Shown: positions 19,069-29,564 of the stretch, in pieces | How the letters are laid out: every line of letters begins with the position of its first letter | Position numbering within the stretch: the first letter of the stretch is position 1 | Source: Lacrimispora algidixylanolytica | Lineage (GTDB): Bacteria > Bacillota > Clostridia > Lachnospirales > Lachnospiraceae | Length of the DNA stretch: 64,000 nt | Direction of reading: 5' to 3' | Assembly: GCF_003609635.1 (NCBI RefSeq) | Contig: NZ_MCIA01000008.1 | Span: 62,001 to 126,000 of the forward strand | The notes under the pieces: model-generated | Databases searched by the model: none | What the model saw: the letters and a program-made list of their open reading frames with translations, nothing else | What the model was told of the DNA's origin: nothing | Position numbers and translations under genes: made by a program

Positions 19069-19097
19069 TTGACATTTTACATTTCATCTCATATACT
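19069..19097 (+). promoter_or_regulatory. trp operon promoter
   Basis: TTGACA at 19069-19074, then 17 bases, then TATACT at 19092-19097. This near-consensus sigma-A promoter directly precedes the T-box leader; transcription should begin near 19104. Confidence 0.85.
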
Positions 19098-19099
19098 GT

Positions 19100-19410
19100 A
19101 GCAAAGCAAAGTGATAAACTGATGAGCAGGAGTAAGTAAGATTTTTTCATCATGCACAGAGAGCTTCCGGTTGGTGAGAGGAAGCGTTGATGTTTGATCT
19201 GAATGGACCTGCGAGGGTGGCTTGAAACCAGATTCTGGGAGTAGATGCCAACGGGTTTCCTATCCGTTATCAAGGGGAGACACATGTTCGTGTGTTTAAA
19301 GTGGGAGAAGTCTAACTTCTTCAATCAGGGTGGTACCACGGAACCGTAATTATAGCTTCCGTCCCTCTTTTCCATATTCGTATGGAAGGAGGGACGGGAG
19401 CTTTTTTTAT
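19100..19410 (+). ncRNA. T-box leader (tRNA-Trp) of the trp operon
   Basis: The conserved T-box sequence AGGGTGGTACCACGG lies at 19327-19341. In the stem I region, the segment gaatggac holds a likely specifier UGG (tryptophan) at 19204-19206. The terminator is a stem of about 22 bp from AGCTTCCGTCCCTC (19354) to its complement ending at 19402 around a TTCG loop, then a T-run. Uncharged tRNA-Trp should stabilise the antiterminator and let RNA polymerase into trpE. The specifier was assigned by eye and fits the downstream genes. Confidence 0.93.
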
Positions 19411-19451
19411 TTTATTTTCAACCTCATAAAAACAGAAAGGAGTTAATCATT

Positions 19452-20936
19452 ATGAATCTTACACCGGACTGCAAGGAAATCGGGGCACTGGCTGCCTCCT
19501 ATCCCGTAATCCCGGTCTGCAGGGAAATATTTGCAGACATCGTTACTCCAATTACCCTGCTGCGTAAAATCGCAGCCTTAAGCAGCCGATATTATCTGCT
19601 GGAAAGCATTGAGGGCGGTGAGACCTGGGGCCGATACTCCTTTCTGGGATATGATCCCGTCATGAGCGTTTCCTGTAAAAATGAGGAGGTTTCTATCCAT
19701 TCCTACCGGCAGGAAGAGGCTACTATCCACGACAAGGTTATAAAGACCAAACAGCCTTATGATGTCTTAAGGGAGATTTTGAAAGAATACAAATCCCCTA
19801 AGATTCCTGGTCTTCCACCTTTTACCGGTGGATTTGTGGGATACTTCTCTTACAGTATGATTGGGTATGCGGAGCCGGTTCTCTCCATAAAAAAAGGGGA
19901 CTGCAATGATTTTGACTTAATGCTTTTTGACACGGTCATTGCCTATGATCATCTGACTCAGAAAATCAGCATTGTGGTCAATATGAAAACAGATCAGGTA
20001 ATGGAAAATTACGGAAAGGCGTGTACAAAGTTAGAGAGCATTGCCCAAATGATTGGGGATATGGCACCCTTAGAAAAATCCACGGTTTTAAATACTCCTT
20101 CCTTTCACTGCAATGTGACCAAAGAAGATTACTGCCATATGGTAGATCAGGCAAAGGAATATATTGTAAACGGCGACATCTTCCAGGCCGTTTTATCTAG
20201 AAGGTTTGAAAGCCAATACCCGGATAGTCTGTTAAATGCATACCGGATTTTAAGAACCACCAATCCGTCTCCTTATATGGTTTATCTAAGCACCGGGGAC
20301 ATGGAAATCATGAGTACCTCACCAGAAACCCTGGTTCGGTTAAAGGATCAAAGGCTTACTACCTTCCCGGTGGCAGGTTCCAGACCAAGAGGAAAGGATC
20401 CTGCCGAGGATCTGACACTGGAAAAAGAACTTCTTGCCGATGAAAAAGAATTGGCTGAGCACAACATGTTAGTAGACCTTGGAAGGAATGACCTTGGGAA
20501 AATCTCAGAGTTTTCCTCCGTGGAAGTGACCGGATATCAGATGATCCACCGCTACTCCCGCATTATGCATATCTGCTCCCAGGTGGAATCAAATATTAAA
20601 AAGGACTGCGACGCCTTTTCTGCCATTGAATCCGTCCTTCCTGCGGGCACGCTCTCCGGTGCTCCAAAGATTAGGGCCTGCCAGATCATTGAGGAACTGG
20701 AGACAGAACCTAGAGGAATCTACGGCGGTGCTTTGGGATATGTGGATTTCACCGGAAACATGGATACTTGCATTGCCATACGAATGGCGGTGAGGAAAAA
20801 CGGGATTGTCTCCGTCCAGGCAGGAGGCGGAATCGTTGCCGACAGCATACCAACGCTGGAATACGAAGAATCGGAGCACAAAGCAAAAGCGGTTATAAGC
20901 GCTCTCATGAGAGCCGGGGAGGTAAATGATCTATGA
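19452..20936 (+). CDS. trpE: Anthranilate synthase component I
   Basis: 494-residue chorismate-utilising enzyme that forms anthranilate from chorismate and ammonia supplied by TrpG. The C-terminal catalytic domain shows [57 protein letters not shown] and [18 protein letters not shown] precedes the ATG. First structural gene after the T-box; it overlaps trpG by four bases. Confidence 0.96.
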   Translation: MNLTPDCKEIGALAASYPVIPVCREIFADIVTPITLLRKIAALSSRYYLLESIEGGETWGRYSFLGYDPVMSVSCKNEEVSIHSYRQEEATIHDKVIKTKQPYDVLREILKEYKSPKIPGLPPFTGGFVGYFSYSMIGYAEPVLSIKKGDCNDFDLMLFDTVIAYDHLTQKISIVVNMKTDQVMENYGKACTKLESIAQMIGDMAPLEKSTVLNTPSFHCNVTKEDYCHMVDQAKEYIVNGDIFQAVLSRRFESQYPDSLLNAYRILRTTNPSPYMVYLSTGDMEIMSTSPETLVRLKDQRLTTFPVAGSRPRGKDPAEDLTLEKELLADEKELAEHNMLVDLGRNDLGKISEFSSVEVTGYQMIHRYSRIMHICSQVESNIKKDCDAFSAIESVLPAGTLSGAPKIRACQIIEELETEPRGIYGGALGYVDFTGNMDTCIAIRMAVRKNGIVSVQAGGGIVADSIPTLEYEESEHKAKAVISALMRAGEVNDL

Positions 20937-21511
20937 TACTATTTATTGATAATTACGATAGCTTTACCTACAACCTGGTTCAAATGATTGGTGGATTAAA
21001 TCCGGATATCAAGGTAATCCGAAACGACGAATTGACAGTAGCAGAAATAAAGGATTTATCACCAAGCCACATCGTTCTCTCACCCGGCCCTGGTTACCCA
21101 AAAGATGCGGGTGTTTGTGAAGACGTAGTAAGGAGCCTGGCTGAGACAGTTCCCATTCTTGGAGTATGTCTTGGACATCAGGGAATTTGTGAAGTCTTTG
21201 GTGCAGAGATTACCCGAGCGAAAAAACTGATGCATGGAAAGCAGAGCATCCTCTCAATCGATTCCTCTGACCCTTTGTTTCAGGGTTTAGAGAATAAGAT
21301 TCCTGCTGCCAGATACCACTCTCTCATTGCCAGAAAGGAAACCCTTCCTTCTTGCCTTAAAACCATTGGCACCGACGATATGGGAGAAATTATGGCGGTG
21401 AAACATAAAAACTACGCGGTTTACGGCTTGCAGTTCCACCCAGAATCCATACTGACTCCAAACGGAGAATCTATACTTAAAAATTTCCTATCCATAACCA
21501 TTCATGATTAA
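20933..21511 (+). CDS. trpG: Anthranilate synthase component II, glutamine amidotransferase
   Basis: 192-residue class I glutamine amidotransferase that delivers ammonia to TrpE. The motifs are DNYDSFTYNLVQ, SPGPGYP, the nucleophile Cys in GVCLGHQGICE, and the His/Glu pair in LQFHPES. The ATG overlaps the trpE stop (ATGA) and has GGGGAGG upstream. It is a stand-alone subunit, not fused to TrpD. Confidence 0.95.
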   Translation: MILFIDNYDSFTYNLVQMIGGLNPDIKVIRNDELTVAEIKDLSPSHIVLSPGPGYPKDAGVCEDVVRSLAETVPILGVCLGHQGICEVFGAEITRAKKLMHGKQSILSIDSSDPLFQGLENKIPAARYHSLIARKETLPSCLKTIGTDDMGEIMAVKHKNYAVYGLQFHPESILTPNGESILKNFLSITIHD

Positions 21512-21526
21512 AAGGAGGCAAACGAA

Positions 21527-22546
21527 ATGATCCAACAGGCAATCCACGATGTAATCGAAGGGCAGGATTTAAGCTTTGAAGCCGCAAGGGAAGTTATGAA
21601 CGAAATCATGAGCGGAGAGACCACGCCAGCACAAATGGCAGCATTTCTCACAGGACTTCGGATGAAAGGAGAAACCATTGACGAGATCACAGCCTGTGCC
21701 ACCGTTATGAGGGAAAAGGCGCTCCGTCTGGAACCTGATTTTCCAGTTATTGATATCGTAGGCACCGGAGGAGACGAAGTGGGAACCTTTAATATATCCA
21801 CCACCAGCGCCTTTGTAGTGGCCGCAGGCGGTGTTCCAGTGGCAAAGCATGGAAACCGCAGCGTATCTAGCAAAAGTGGTGCCGCAGACGTGTTAGAATG
21901 TCTGGGCGTTCATTTAAACCTTACGGCGGAGCAGTCAGGAGAGATTCTTAAAAGTACCGGCATGTGCTTTCTCTTTGCTCAGGCTTATCACTCTTCCATG
22001 AAATACGCCGGCCCGGTGAGAAAAGAGCTTGGTGTCCGTACCATCTTTAATATCCTTGGCCCTCTCTCCAACCCGGCAGGAGCCACCATGCAGCTTTTAG
22101 GAGTCTATGACCGGAAGCTGGTAGAGCCGCTGGCAAAAGTCTTAAGTAACCTTGGAGTCAAGCGCGGGCTTGTGGTATGTGGCGATGATGGCCTTGATGA
22201 AGCCACGGTCACGGGTATTACCCATGTTTGCGAAATCCGGTTTGGGGAACTGATTCCTTACGATATCACTCCAGAAGAGTTTGGCTTAAGCCGTTCCTCA
22301 TTGTCTGACCTCCTGGGTGGAACCCCTGAGGAGAATGCCCAGATCACCAGGGATTTATTAAGCGGAGCCATAAAAGGTCCTAAGCGTGATATCGTCGTCT
22401 TAAATTCAGCTTTAAGCCTGTATCTTGGCATTGATGACTGTACTATTTCCCAGTGCATCAAAATAGCGGAGGACCTGATTAATTCTGGAAAGGCACTGGA
22501 GAAGCTAAATCAGTTTGTAAGTGCCACTACGGAGGTGTTGGTATGA
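21527..22546 (+). CDS. trpD: Anthranilate phosphoribosyltransferase
   Basis: 339 residues, full family length. Transfers phosphoribose from PRPP to anthranilate. The PRPP-binding GTGGDEVGTFNISTTSAFV, KHGNRSVSSKSGAADVLE and the later RTIFNILGPLSNPA are all intact. AAAGGAGG precedes the ATG, 15 bases after trpG. It overlaps trpC by four bases. Confidence 0.96.
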   Translation: MIQQAIHDVIEGQDLSFEAAREVMNEIMSGETTPAQMAAFLTGLRMKGETIDEITACATVMREKALRLEPDFPVIDIVGTGGDEVGTFNISTTSAFVVAAGGVPVAKHGNRSVSSKSGAADVLECLGVHLNLTAEQSGEILKSTGMCFLFAQAYHSSMKYAGPVRKELGVRTIFNILGPLSNPAGATMQLLGVYDRKLVEPLAKVLSNLGVKRGLVVCGDDGLDEATVTGITHVCEIRFGELIPYDITPEEFGLSRSSLSDLLGGTPEENAQITRDLLSGAIKGPKRDIVVLNSALSLYLGIDDCTISQCIKIAEDLINSGKALEKLNQFVSATTEVLV

Positions 22547-23343
22547 TATTAGATACTTTGGCTGCTGCCTCTAAAAAAAGAGCGGAGGCAGCAAAAGAGA
22601 TCATTTCCCTTGAGGAAATCAAAAAACAGGCAGAGGCAGCATGTTTGGCCTCTCAGGAAGAAACCAAAATTTTTCCACTGGAAAAAAAGCTGAAAGCTCC
22701 CGGTATCTCCTTTATCTGCGAGGTGAAACGTGCTTCCCCCTCTAAGGGTCTGATTGCACCTAATTTCCCCTACCTTGAGATTGCCAGGGAGTATGAAATT
22801 GCAGGGGCTGATGCCATCTCAGTTCTTACGGAACCGGAATATTTTATGGGGAGCAATGCGTACTTAAGCGACATACAAAAGACCGTATCCCTTCCCCTTT
22901 TAAGAAAAGATTTTACCGTTGACCCTTACCAGATCTATGAAGCAAAGGTGATTGGTGCCTCAGCCGTTCTTCTCATCTGCGCTCTCCTCTCCACGGATGA
23001 GTTAAAGGAATATATAAAAATCTGTGACAGCCTTCAATTAAGTTCACTGGTGGAGACTCATAATGAAGAAGAGGTCCATTCCGCATTATCAGCTGGTGCC
23101 AGAATCATTGGTGTGAACAATCGGAACTTAAATACATTTCAGGTAGACTTTGAAACCTCTTTAAGATTGAGAGCTATGGTGCCTGAGGAAGTACTTTTTG
23201 TAGCGGAAAGCGGAATCAGTACCCAATCACAAGTTCGAACTCTGGCCCAGGCAGGTGTCAATGGAATCCTCTTAGGGGAAAGCCTAATGCGCGCGTTCAA
23301 CAAGCAGGCGCTGATCCACCATTTTAAGGAGGCTTGCAGGTGA
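22543..23343 (+). CDS. trpC: Indole-3-glycerol phosphate synthase
   Basis: 266-residue TIM-barrel enzyme closing the indole ring from CdRP. It carries FICEVKRASPSKGLIAPNF, DAISVLTEPEYFMGS, LLRKDFTVDPYQIYEAK, VNNRNLNTFQVD, FVAESGIST and GILLGESLMR. Its first codons overlap the end of trpD (ATGA). Confidence 0.96.
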   Translation: MILDTLAAASKKRAEAAKEIISLEEIKKQAEAACLASQEETKIFPLEKKLKAPGISFICEVKRASPSKGLIAPNFPYLEIAREYEIAGADAISVLTEPEYFMGSNAYLSDIQKTVSLPLLRKDFTVDPYQIYEAKVIGASAVLLICALLSTDELKEYIKICDSLQLSSLVETHNEEEVHSALSAGARIIGVNNRNLNTFQVDFETSLRLRAMVPEEVLFVAESGISTQSQVRTLAQAGVNGILLGESLMRAFNKQALIHHFKEACR

Positions 23344-23966
23344 ATGAAAGGAATAAACGGATTAAAATATGCGGTCTCACCAGGGCCGAGGACATAGAAG
23401 CGGTCAATCTCTGGAAACCAGATTATGCAGGCTTTGTATTTGCCCCTGGAAAAAGACAGCTCACCCCCTATAAAGCAAGGCAGCTAAGAGAAGTTTTACT
23501 GCCGGGAATCCCGTCTGTCGGTGTTTTTGTAAATAGTCCCATAAAGGATATCTTAGCTCTCATAAAGGACGGGACCATTGGAATGGTACAGCTTCATGGA
23601 GATGAGGATCGGGACTATGCCACTTCTTTAAAAGAACAAATGGAGAGTCCGGTGCCCATTATAAAAGCCATAAGAGTCCGGTCTGAAGACGATATGTGGA
23701 AAGCAGAAAGTTTTCCTTCGGATTATGTGCTCTTTGATACCTATTCAAAAGATGTATACGGAGGAAGCGGAAAAAGCTTTGACTGGTCTTCCATTCCCGT
23801 CATAAAAAAGCCCTGGTTCCTGGCAGGTGGAATTGGAGCTGAGAACATTTTAAAAGCAGCAGCTACGGATGCTTTTTGTCTTGATCTAAGCAGCAGTCTT
23901 GAGTCAGAGGGCAGAAAAGACCCGGAGAAACTAAAAGAAATCATACAAATATTAAGGAGTGAATGA
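23340..23966 (+). CDS. trpF: Phosphoribosylanthranilate isomerase
   Basis: 208-residue TIM-barrel isomerase acting between TrpD and TrpC. It shows [46 protein letters not shown] and LDLSSSLE. The start is a GTG at 23340, seven bases after AAGGAGG and overlapping the trpC stop (GTGA). The upstream TTG at 23334 is too close to the ribosome site. Confidence 0.93.
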   Translation: MNERNKRIKICGLTRAEDIEAVNLWKPDYAGFVFAPGKRQLTPYKARQLREVLLPGIPSVGVFVNSPIKDILALIKDGTIGMVQLHGDEDRDYATSLKEQMESPVPIIKAIRVRSEDDMWKAESFPSDYVLFDTYSKDVYGGSGKSFDWSSIPVIKKPWFLAGGIGAENILKAAATDAFCLDLSSSLESEGRKDPEKLKEIIQILRSE

Positions 23967-23968
23967 AA

Positions 23969-25153
23969 ATGTCAAAAGGAAGATTTGGACAGCACGGCGG
24001 ACAATTTGTCCCAGAAACGCTGATGAATGCAGTAGAAGAACTTTTAGAAGCTTATGAAAAATACAGTCATGACGAAGAATTTCTCAAAGAGCTACAGACC
24101 CTTCACGAAACTTATACCGGACGTCCCTCTCTGCTATATTATGCGGAGAAAATGACAAAGGACCTTGGTGGAGCAAAAATATACTTAAAACGGGAAGACC
24201 TAAATCACACCGGCTCCCACAAAATCAACAATGCCTTAGGGCAGGTTCTTCTTGCCAAAAAGATGGGAAAGACAAGGGTGATTGCAGAAACTGGCGCAGG
24301 TCAGCATGGAGTGGCAACCGCTACCGCAGCAGCCCTTATGGGATTAGAATGTGAGATATACATGGGAGAAGAGGACACAGAGCGCCAGGCTTTGAATGTA
24401 TTTCGAATGGAGCTTTTAGGGGCTAAAGTCCACCCGGTAACAAGCGGAACGAAAACCTTAAAAGATGCCGTCAACGAAACCATGAGGGAGTGGACCAACC
24501 GAGTAGAGGATACTCACTATGTCCTTGGTTCTGTCATGGGCCCTCACCCTTTTCCTACCATTGTCAGGGACTTTCAAAGCATCATTGGCAAGGAAGTTCG
24601 CTCTCAGATCCTAAAAGCAGAAGGCAAGCTCCCAGACCTTTTAATCGCCTGTGTGGGCGGTGGCAGCAATGCCATGGGACTTTTCTATGAATTTTTAGAA
24701 GAACCTTCAGTCAAGATGATTGGCTGTGAAGCGGCTGGACACGGCATTGATACCGATCAACATGCGGCTACCATTTCAAAAGGTACGCTTGGTATCTTTC
24801 ACGGCATGAAATCCTACTTCTGCCAGGATGAATACGGACAGATTGCTCCCGTTTACTCCATTTCCGCAGGTCTTGATTATCCTGGTATTGGACCGGAGCA
24901 CGCTAACCTCCATGATTCCGGACGTGCACAATATGTGGCTGTAACGGATTTGGAGGCGGTAGAAGCATTTGAATATTTATCCCGGATAGAAGGGATTATT
25001 CCTGCCATTGAAAGCTCTCACGCAATTGCTCACGCTAGGAAAATTGCGCCTTCCATGGGAAAGGATGAAGTTATAGTCATTAATTTATCTGGGCGTGGCG
25101 ATAAAGATGTTGCTGCTATAGCCCGTTATAAGGGGGTACAAATCTATGAGTAG
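23969..25153 (+). CDS. trpB: Tryptophan synthase beta chain
   Basis: 394-residue PLP enzyme that joins indole and serine. The PLP lysine lies in [15 protein letters not shown], with [14 protein letters not shown] and the phosphate loop [10 protein letters not shown]. Two ATGs are possible: 23963, overlapping the trpF stop, and 23969. The spacing of nine bases from AAGGAG favours 23969. The protein has the standard TrpB1 length. Confidence 0.96.
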   Translation: MSKGRFGQHGGQFVPETLMNAVEELLEAYEKYSHDEEFLKELQTLHETYTGRPSLLYYAEKMTKDLGGAKIYLKREDLNHTGSHKINNALGQVLLAKKMGKTRVIAETGAGQHGVATATAAALMGLECEIYMGEEDTERQALNVFRMELLGAKVHPVTSGTKTLKDAVNETMREWTNRVEDTHYVLGSVMGPHPFPTIVRDFQSIIGKEVRSQILKAEGKLPDLLIACVGGGSNAMGLFYEFLEEPSVKMIGCEAAGHGIDTDQHAATISKGTLGIFHGMKSYFCQDEYGQIAPVYSISAGLDYPGIGPEHANLHDSGRAQYVAVTDLEAVEAFEYLSRIEGIIPAIESSHAIAHARKIAPSMGKDEVIVINLSGRGDKDVAAIARYKGVQIYE

Positions 25154-25916
25154 AATCGCAGAAGTATTTTCAAAAGGAAAAGCATTTATCCCATTTATCA
25201 CGGCAGGAGATCCGGACCTTTCTATAACAGAAATATTGATTCCCGCCATGGCAGAAGCTGGCGCGGATTTGATTGAAATAGGAATTCCATTTTCCGACCC
25301 AGTGGCAGAAGGCATCGTAATTCAAGAGGCAGATATGCGTGCACTCTCAGCCGGAACCACCACAGATAAAATCTTTGAATCTGTGAAAAGAATCCGCATG
25401 AAAACAGGCGTCCCTCTGGCTTTCATGACTTACTTAAACCCAGTATTCGTTTATGGCAGTGAACGGTTCATAAAAAATGCGGCAGAGTGCGGAGTGGATG
25501 CCCTCATTGTACCTGATTTGCCCTATGAAGAAAAAGAAGAATTAAAACCCTATTGCAGTAAGTACGGCATTGATCTCATCTCTCTGATTGCGCCTACTTC
25601 CAAGGAAAGAATCAAAACCATTGCAGCGGAGGCGGAAGGTTTTGTTTACTGCGTTTCCTCTATGGGAGTAACTGGAGTTAGAACTAAAATCAACACCAAC
25701 ATTGGAAATATGATCTCCCTGGTAAAAGAAACAAAGGACATTCCTTGCGCCATTGGATTTGGAATTTCCACACCGGAGCAGGCAAAGGAAATGAGCCAAT
25801 ATGCAGATGGTGTGATCGTAGGCAGTGCCATTGTAAAGCTTGCTGCCAAATATGGAACTGACTGCGTGGAACCCATCTGCTCCTATGTTAGAGAGATGAA
25901 AGCTGCCATATCCTGA
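25146..25916 (+). CDS. trpA: Tryptophan synthase alpha chain
   Basis: 256-residue TIM barrel that cleaves indole-3-glycerol phosphate and channels indole to TrpB. Markers are FITAGDPD, the catalytic Glu in [16 protein letters not shown], the catalytic Asp in [12 protein letters not shown] and [12 protein letters not shown]. It overlaps trpB by eight bases and ends the trp operon. I saw no clear hairpin terminator before the thi promoter. Confidence 0.95.
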   Translation: MSRIAEVFSKGKAFIPFITAGDPDLSITEILIPAMAEAGADLIEIGIPFSDPVAEGIVIQEADMRALSAGTTTDKIFESVKRIRMKTGVPLAFMTYLNPVFVYGSERFIKNAAECGVDALIVPDLPYEEKEELKPYCSKYGIDLISLIAPTSKERIKTIAAEAEGFVYCVSSMGVTGVRTKINTNIGNMISLVKETKDIPCAIGFGISTPEQAKEMSQYADGVIVGSAIVKLAAKYGTDCVEPICSYVREMKAAIS

Positions 25917-25930
25917 TCCCTAATTACATC

Positions 25931-25959
25931 TTGACAATGATTTGACCCGGTGATACACT
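25931..25959 (+). promoter_or_regulatory. thi operon promoter
   Basis: TTGACA at 25931-25936, 17 bases, TACACT at 25954-25959. It is just downstream of trpA and directly ahead of the TPP riboswitch. Confidence 0.8.
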
Positions 25960-25965
25960 AATGCC

Positions 25966-26055
25966 ACAAGAGGGAGCTCGTAAGCGGGCTGAGAGGAAGT
26001 CATCAAACTTCGACCTTTATAACCTGATTTGGATAATGCCAACGTAGGGATTTAT
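25966..26055 (+). ncRNA. TPP riboswitch (THI element)
   Basis: Conserved pieces are present in order: the P2/P3 core GGGCTGAGAGG (about 25986-25996), then AACCTGATTTGGATAATGCCAACGTAGGGA in two parts (26021-26050). Bound thiamine pyrophosphate should favour the terminator at 26075 and shut off thiC onward. Confidence 0.95.
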
Positions 26056-26074
26056 ACGAGACGAATTTATTCTC

Positions 26075-26107
26075 TGAGCCTGTGCCTGTTGGTATGGGCT
26101 CTTTTTA
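26075..26107 (+). terminator. Riboswitch-controlled terminator
   Basis: GAGCC...GGGCTC hairpin followed by CTTTTTATTT, 20 bases past the aptamer and about 50 bases before thiC. Its place fits transcription attenuation by TPP. Confidence 0.8.
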
Positions 26108-26157
26108 TTTGCACAAGTTCTCGAACTTCCCTCCGTCAATAAAAAGGAGGATTACAA

Positions 26158-27465
26158 ATGAGTTACACGACACAGATGGATGCCGCAAGAAAAGGGATTC
26201 AGACGAAAGAATTACTGACAATTGCAGAAAAAGAGCAGTGGGAACCAGACAAGCTTATAACCCTGGTGGCAGAAGGAAAAGTAGCCATACCGGCGAACAA
26301 ACTTCACACCTGCTTAAATCCAAACGGAATCGGATCTATGCTAAAAACTAAGATTAACGTAAATCTTGGAACATCCAGAGATTTAAATGATTTAGACCTG
26401 GAGCTTGAAAAGGTTCAGGATGCCGTTTCTATGGGAGCAGAATCCATTATGGACTTAAGTTCCTTTGGTGACACCAGAAAATTTCGGAGAAAATTAACCA
26501 CGGAATGTCCTGCTATCATAGGTACCGTTCCCATCTATGACGCCGTTGTTTATTATCATAAAGCCCTTGGTGACATTACCGCAAAAGAGTGGATTGACAT
26601 TGTGGAGATGCACGCAAAAGATGGGGTTGATTTCATGACCATACATGTAGGCATTAACAAGCAGACCGCACACCGGTTTAAAGATTCCAAGCGACTAACC
26701 AACATCGTATCCAGAGGTGGCTCCATCATCTTTGCCTGGATGGAAATGACCGGTGAAGAGAATCCTTTCTATGAACATTATGACCGTATTTTAGAAATCT
26801 GTGAGGAGTATGACGTCACTTTAAGTCTTGGGGATGCCTGTCGTCCCGGGTGCATTGAGGACGCTTCTGACATTTCTCAAATTGAGGAGCTGGTCACACT
26901 TGGAGAACTGACACGAAGAGCCTGGGAGAAAAATGTTCAGGTCATCATCGAAGGACCAGGACATATGCCCTTGGATCAGATCGCTGCCAATATGAAGATT
27001 CAAGAGACAATCTGTAAGGGAGCGCCTTTTTATGTCCTTGGTCCCCTTGTAACTGACATTGCACCTGGTTATGATCATATTACTTCTGCCATTGGAGGAG
27101 CCATTGCCGCTGCTGCCGGTGCTGCCTTTTTATGCTATGTCACTCCAGCAGAACATCTGAGACTGCCCAATGCAGAAGATGTGAAAGAAGGGATTATTTC
27201 TGCCCGGATCGCCGCCCATGCCGCTGACATTGCCAAAGGAATCAAGGGCGCCAAAGAATGGGATCATCAGATGAGCGATGCCAGGAAACGTCTGGACTGG
27301 GAGACCATGTTCCGCCTTTCCATTGATCCAGAAAAAGCAAGACGCTACCGGGAAAGTTCTAAACCAGAAAAAGAGGATACCTGCTCCATGTGTGGTAATT
27401 TCTGTGCCATGAAAAATATGAACCGGATTATGGACGGAGAAAAGATCACTATTTTTGATGAATGA
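26158..27465 (+). CDS. thiC: Phosphomethylpyrimidine synthase
   Basis: 435-residue non-classical radical SAM enzyme converting aminoimidazole ribotide to HMP phosphate, the pyrimidine half of thiamine. The C-terminal cluster motif CSMCGNFC (CX2CX4C) is intact, and NLGTSRD, EGPGHMP and [19 protein letters not shown] are present. Length matches the short bacterial ThiC form. AAAGGAGG precedes the ATG. First gene of the thiamine operon. Confidence 0.96.
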   Translation: MSYTTQMDAARKGIQTKELLTIAEKEQWEPDKLITLVAEGKVAIPANKLHTCLNPNGIGSMLKTKINVNLGTSRDLNDLDLELEKVQDAVSMGAESIMDLSSFGDTRKFRRKLTTECPAIIGTVPIYDAVVYYHKALGDITAKEWIDIVEMHAKDGVDFMTIHVGINKQTAHRFKDSKRLTNIVSRGGSIIFAWMEMTGEENPFYEHYDRILEICEEYDVTLSLGDACRPGCIEDASDISQIEELVTLGELTRRAWEKNVQVIIEGPGHMPLDQIAANMKIQETICKGAPFYVLGPLVTDIAPGYDHITSAIGGAIAAAAGAAFLCYVTPAEHLRLPNAEDVKEGIISARIAAHAADIAKGIKGAKEWDHQMSDARKRLDWETMFRLSIDPEKARRYRESSKPEKEDTCSMCGNFCAMKNMNRIMDGEKITIFDE

Positions 27466-27501
27466 TGAATTTTATATACAATTGAAAATGGAGGTATTTT
27501 C

Positions 27502-28056
27502 ATGAATCATGACACACAGGCAACTCTACATAAAAGCGCGTACATCACTCAAAAATCTAGAATAAAAAAATTGGCACTTAGCGGTATGCTAGTTGCCCTT
27601 ACCGTATCTTTATCCGGCTTTTCCATCCCCATTGGAGCATCTAGATGTTTTCCCATACAACATCTGGTAAATGTATTAGCTGGTATATTCCTGGGCCCAG
27701 TTTATGGAGTCTTAACGGCCTTTTGTACGTCATTCATTCGTAACCTAATGGGTACGGGTAGCCTGCTGGCATTTCCAGGCAGTATGATAGGTGCCTTTCT
27801 CTCTGCTTATCTTTTTCAAAAGACGGGAAAGCTGCTCCTTTCCTGCCTTGGAGAGATAACGGGAACCGGTATCCTTGGAGCACTCCTCTCCTATCCGTTG
27901 GCAGTATTTTTTATGGGGAAAGATGTTGCAGTTTTCTTTTTTGTGGTTCCATTTCTCTTAAGTACGGTCTGTGGCACCCTTATGGCAGCGGCTTTATTTG
28001 AGGTTCTCCGTCGTCTTGGCCTAGTTTCTTATCTTCACCGGCTTATGAATGAATAG
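27502..28056 (+). CDS. thiW: ThiW energy-coupling factor substrate-binding membrane protein
   Basis: 184 residues with five or six hydrophobic segments and the ThiW signature GASRCFPIQHLVNVLAGIFLG, then RNLMGTGSLLAFPGSMIGAFLSAYL (split here: RNLMGTGS and FPGSMIGAFLSA). ThiW is the S-component proposed to import the thiazole precursor of thiamine through an ECF transporter. Its place right before thiM, the thiazole kinase, agrees. The energising module is not in this window. It overlaps the frame upstream of thiM. Confidence 0.88.
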   Translation: MNHDTQATLHKSAYITQKSRIKKLALSGMLVALTVSLSGFSIPIGASRCFPIQHLVNVLAGIFLGPVYGVLTAFCTSFIRNLMGTGSLLAFPGSMIGAFLSAYLFQKTGKLLLSCLGEITGTGILGALLSYPLAVFFMGKDVAVFFFVVPFLLSTVCGTLMAAALFEVLRRLGLVSYLHRLMNE

Positions 28057-28069
28057 AAAGGAAAAGGAT

Positions 28070-28936
28070 ATGGAAATAAACTTAGAAAAAGCGAAATCCC
28101 TGCCCCGACTTGTCCGGGAAAAGAAGCCCTTAATCCACTGCATCACAAATTATGTTACTGCAACCGATTTAGCCAATGTAATTCTTGCCTGCGGAGGATC
28201 ACCCATTATGGCAGACCACCCTGCGGAAGTCAAAGAGATGACTAGGTTATCTGACTGTCTTTTATTAAATATTGGTACACCAAAACAAACGACTCTGGAA
28301 GTAATGACCAAAGCCGGAATGGAAGCAAACCGTCTTGGCATTCCCGTTATCCTTGATCCAGTGGGAATTGGAAGTACTCCATTTCGAACAGAACTAATTC
28401 TGGAAGTTTTAAAAAAGGTGAACATGACCATAATCCGGGGAAATACATCTGAAATTAACACCCTATACAGTGAATTATCAAAAGCCAACACGGAAAAGCT
28501 TTTCCATCTCCCACGGGGCGTGGACGCCTCAGATGAGGATCGGATGACAGAGGATAATATCTCTGCCTTTATGGAAGCTGCTGTACTCCTAAGCAGTATT
28601 ACGAAGGCTGTGGTTGTTATGACGGGAGCAACGGACATTATTGCTGACAAGGAACGCATTTATCTAGTGAAAAATGGCTGCCAAGAGATGTTAGGAATCA
28701 CTGGCAGCGGCTGTATGTTAGACGGAGTTCTGGCCGCTTATGCAGCCGCTTCTGATCCTATCTTTGAGTCTGTTACCATTGCCACTGCTCTCTATGGCTT
28801 ATGCGGAGAGCGGGCTGCCATTAAAACAAAGGAGTGCAAAGGAGGGACTGGAAGCTTTCACCGTTTTTTCATGGACGAAATCAACCTCTCTTCCCAATTC
28901 GAGCAAAAAGGAGGACTTAAAATTGAACTTCCATAA
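28070..28936 (+). CDS. thiM: Hydroxyethylthiazole kinase
   Basis: 288-residue ribokinase-like kinase phosphorylating the thiazole alcohol for salvage. It shows PLIHCITNYVTATDLANVILACGGSPIMADHPAE, in pieces (HCITNYVT, GGSPIM), DPVGIGST, IRGNTSEI and the catalytic TGSGCMLDGVLAA. The ATG at 28070 follows AAAGG; an ATG at 28049 overlapping thiW lacks a ribosome site. It overlaps thiE by 14 bases. Confidence 0.92.
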   Translation: MEINLEKAKSLPRLVREKKPLIHCITNYVTATDLANVILACGGSPIMADHPAEVKEMTRLSDCLLLNIGTPKQTTLEVMTKAGMEANRLGIPVILDPVGIGSTPFRTELILEVLKKVNMTIIRGNTSEINTLYSELSKANTEKLFHLPRGVDASDEDRMTEDNISAFMEAAVLLSSITKAVVVMTGATDIIADKERIYLVKNGCQEMLGITGSGCMLDGVLAAYAAASDPIFESVTIATALYGLCGERAAIKTKECKGGTGSFHRFFMDEINLSSQFEQKGGLKIELP

Positions 28937-29564
28937 AGATATGCTTCTTCTTTACGCCGTAACAGATCAGTCCTATACTGGTGAGAAACATTTACTGGAA
29001 CAAATTGAAGAAGCACTTCGTTCCGGAATTACACTGTTACAGCTTCGGGAAAAGAATATGGAGAAAGAGGAATTCCTAAAAGAGGCAAAAGCTGTACGAA
29101 TGCTGACTAAGCGTTACGGCATTCCCTTAATTATTAACGACGATGTGGATATTGCACTTCAATGTGAAGCTGACGGCATTCATGTAGGACAGGATGATCT
29201 AACTGCCTATGAAGTTCGCAAACTGATTGGGCCAGACCGAATATTAGGAGTGACGGCTAAAAATCCAGAACAGGCAAAGAAAGCCTTTCAAGACGGAGCC
29301 AACTACATTGGATCAGGAGCCGTATTTCCAAGCCCCACAAAAGCAGATGCCCTTCCAATTACCATGGAACAGCTATCGGCGATCTGCGCTTGTGTTCCTA
29401 TTCCGGTTACTGCTATAGGAGGTATTACGCTTAGTAATGTAACCAAACTACTGGGAACTGGTATTGCCGGTATTTCCGTAGTTTCTGGTATCTTTGGAGA
29501 AATGGATATCCCAAGGGCAGTTCGCTCCTTAAAAGATGAAGTAAGGAAGGTGGTGACCTTATGA
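28923..29564 (+). CDS. thiE: Thiamine-phosphate synthase
   Basis: 213-residue TIM barrel joining HMP-PP and thiazole phosphate. Motifs are LLQLREKNM, LIINDDVDIA, GIHVGQDD, YIGSGAVFPSPTK and VTAIGGI. The best start is TTG at 28923, eight bases after AAGGAGG and inside the end of thiM. The next ATG at 28941 would remove only six residues and lacks a ribosome site. Four-base overlap with thiD. Confidence 0.92.
   Translation: MNFHKDMLLLYAVTDQSYTGEKHLLEQIEEALRSGITLLQLREKNMEKEEFLKEAKAVRMLTKRYGIPLIINDDVDIALQCEADGIHVGQDDLTAYEVRKLIGPDRILGVTAKNPEQAKKAFQDGANYIGSGAVFPSPTKADALPITMEQLSAICACVPIPVTAIGGITLSNVTKLLGTGIAGISVVSGIFGEMDIPRAVRSLKDEVRKVVTL

Noticed and set aside
28150-28659. 169-codon frame antisense to thiM
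   Set aside because: Shadow of a well-supported conserved gene; no ribosome site and no domain.
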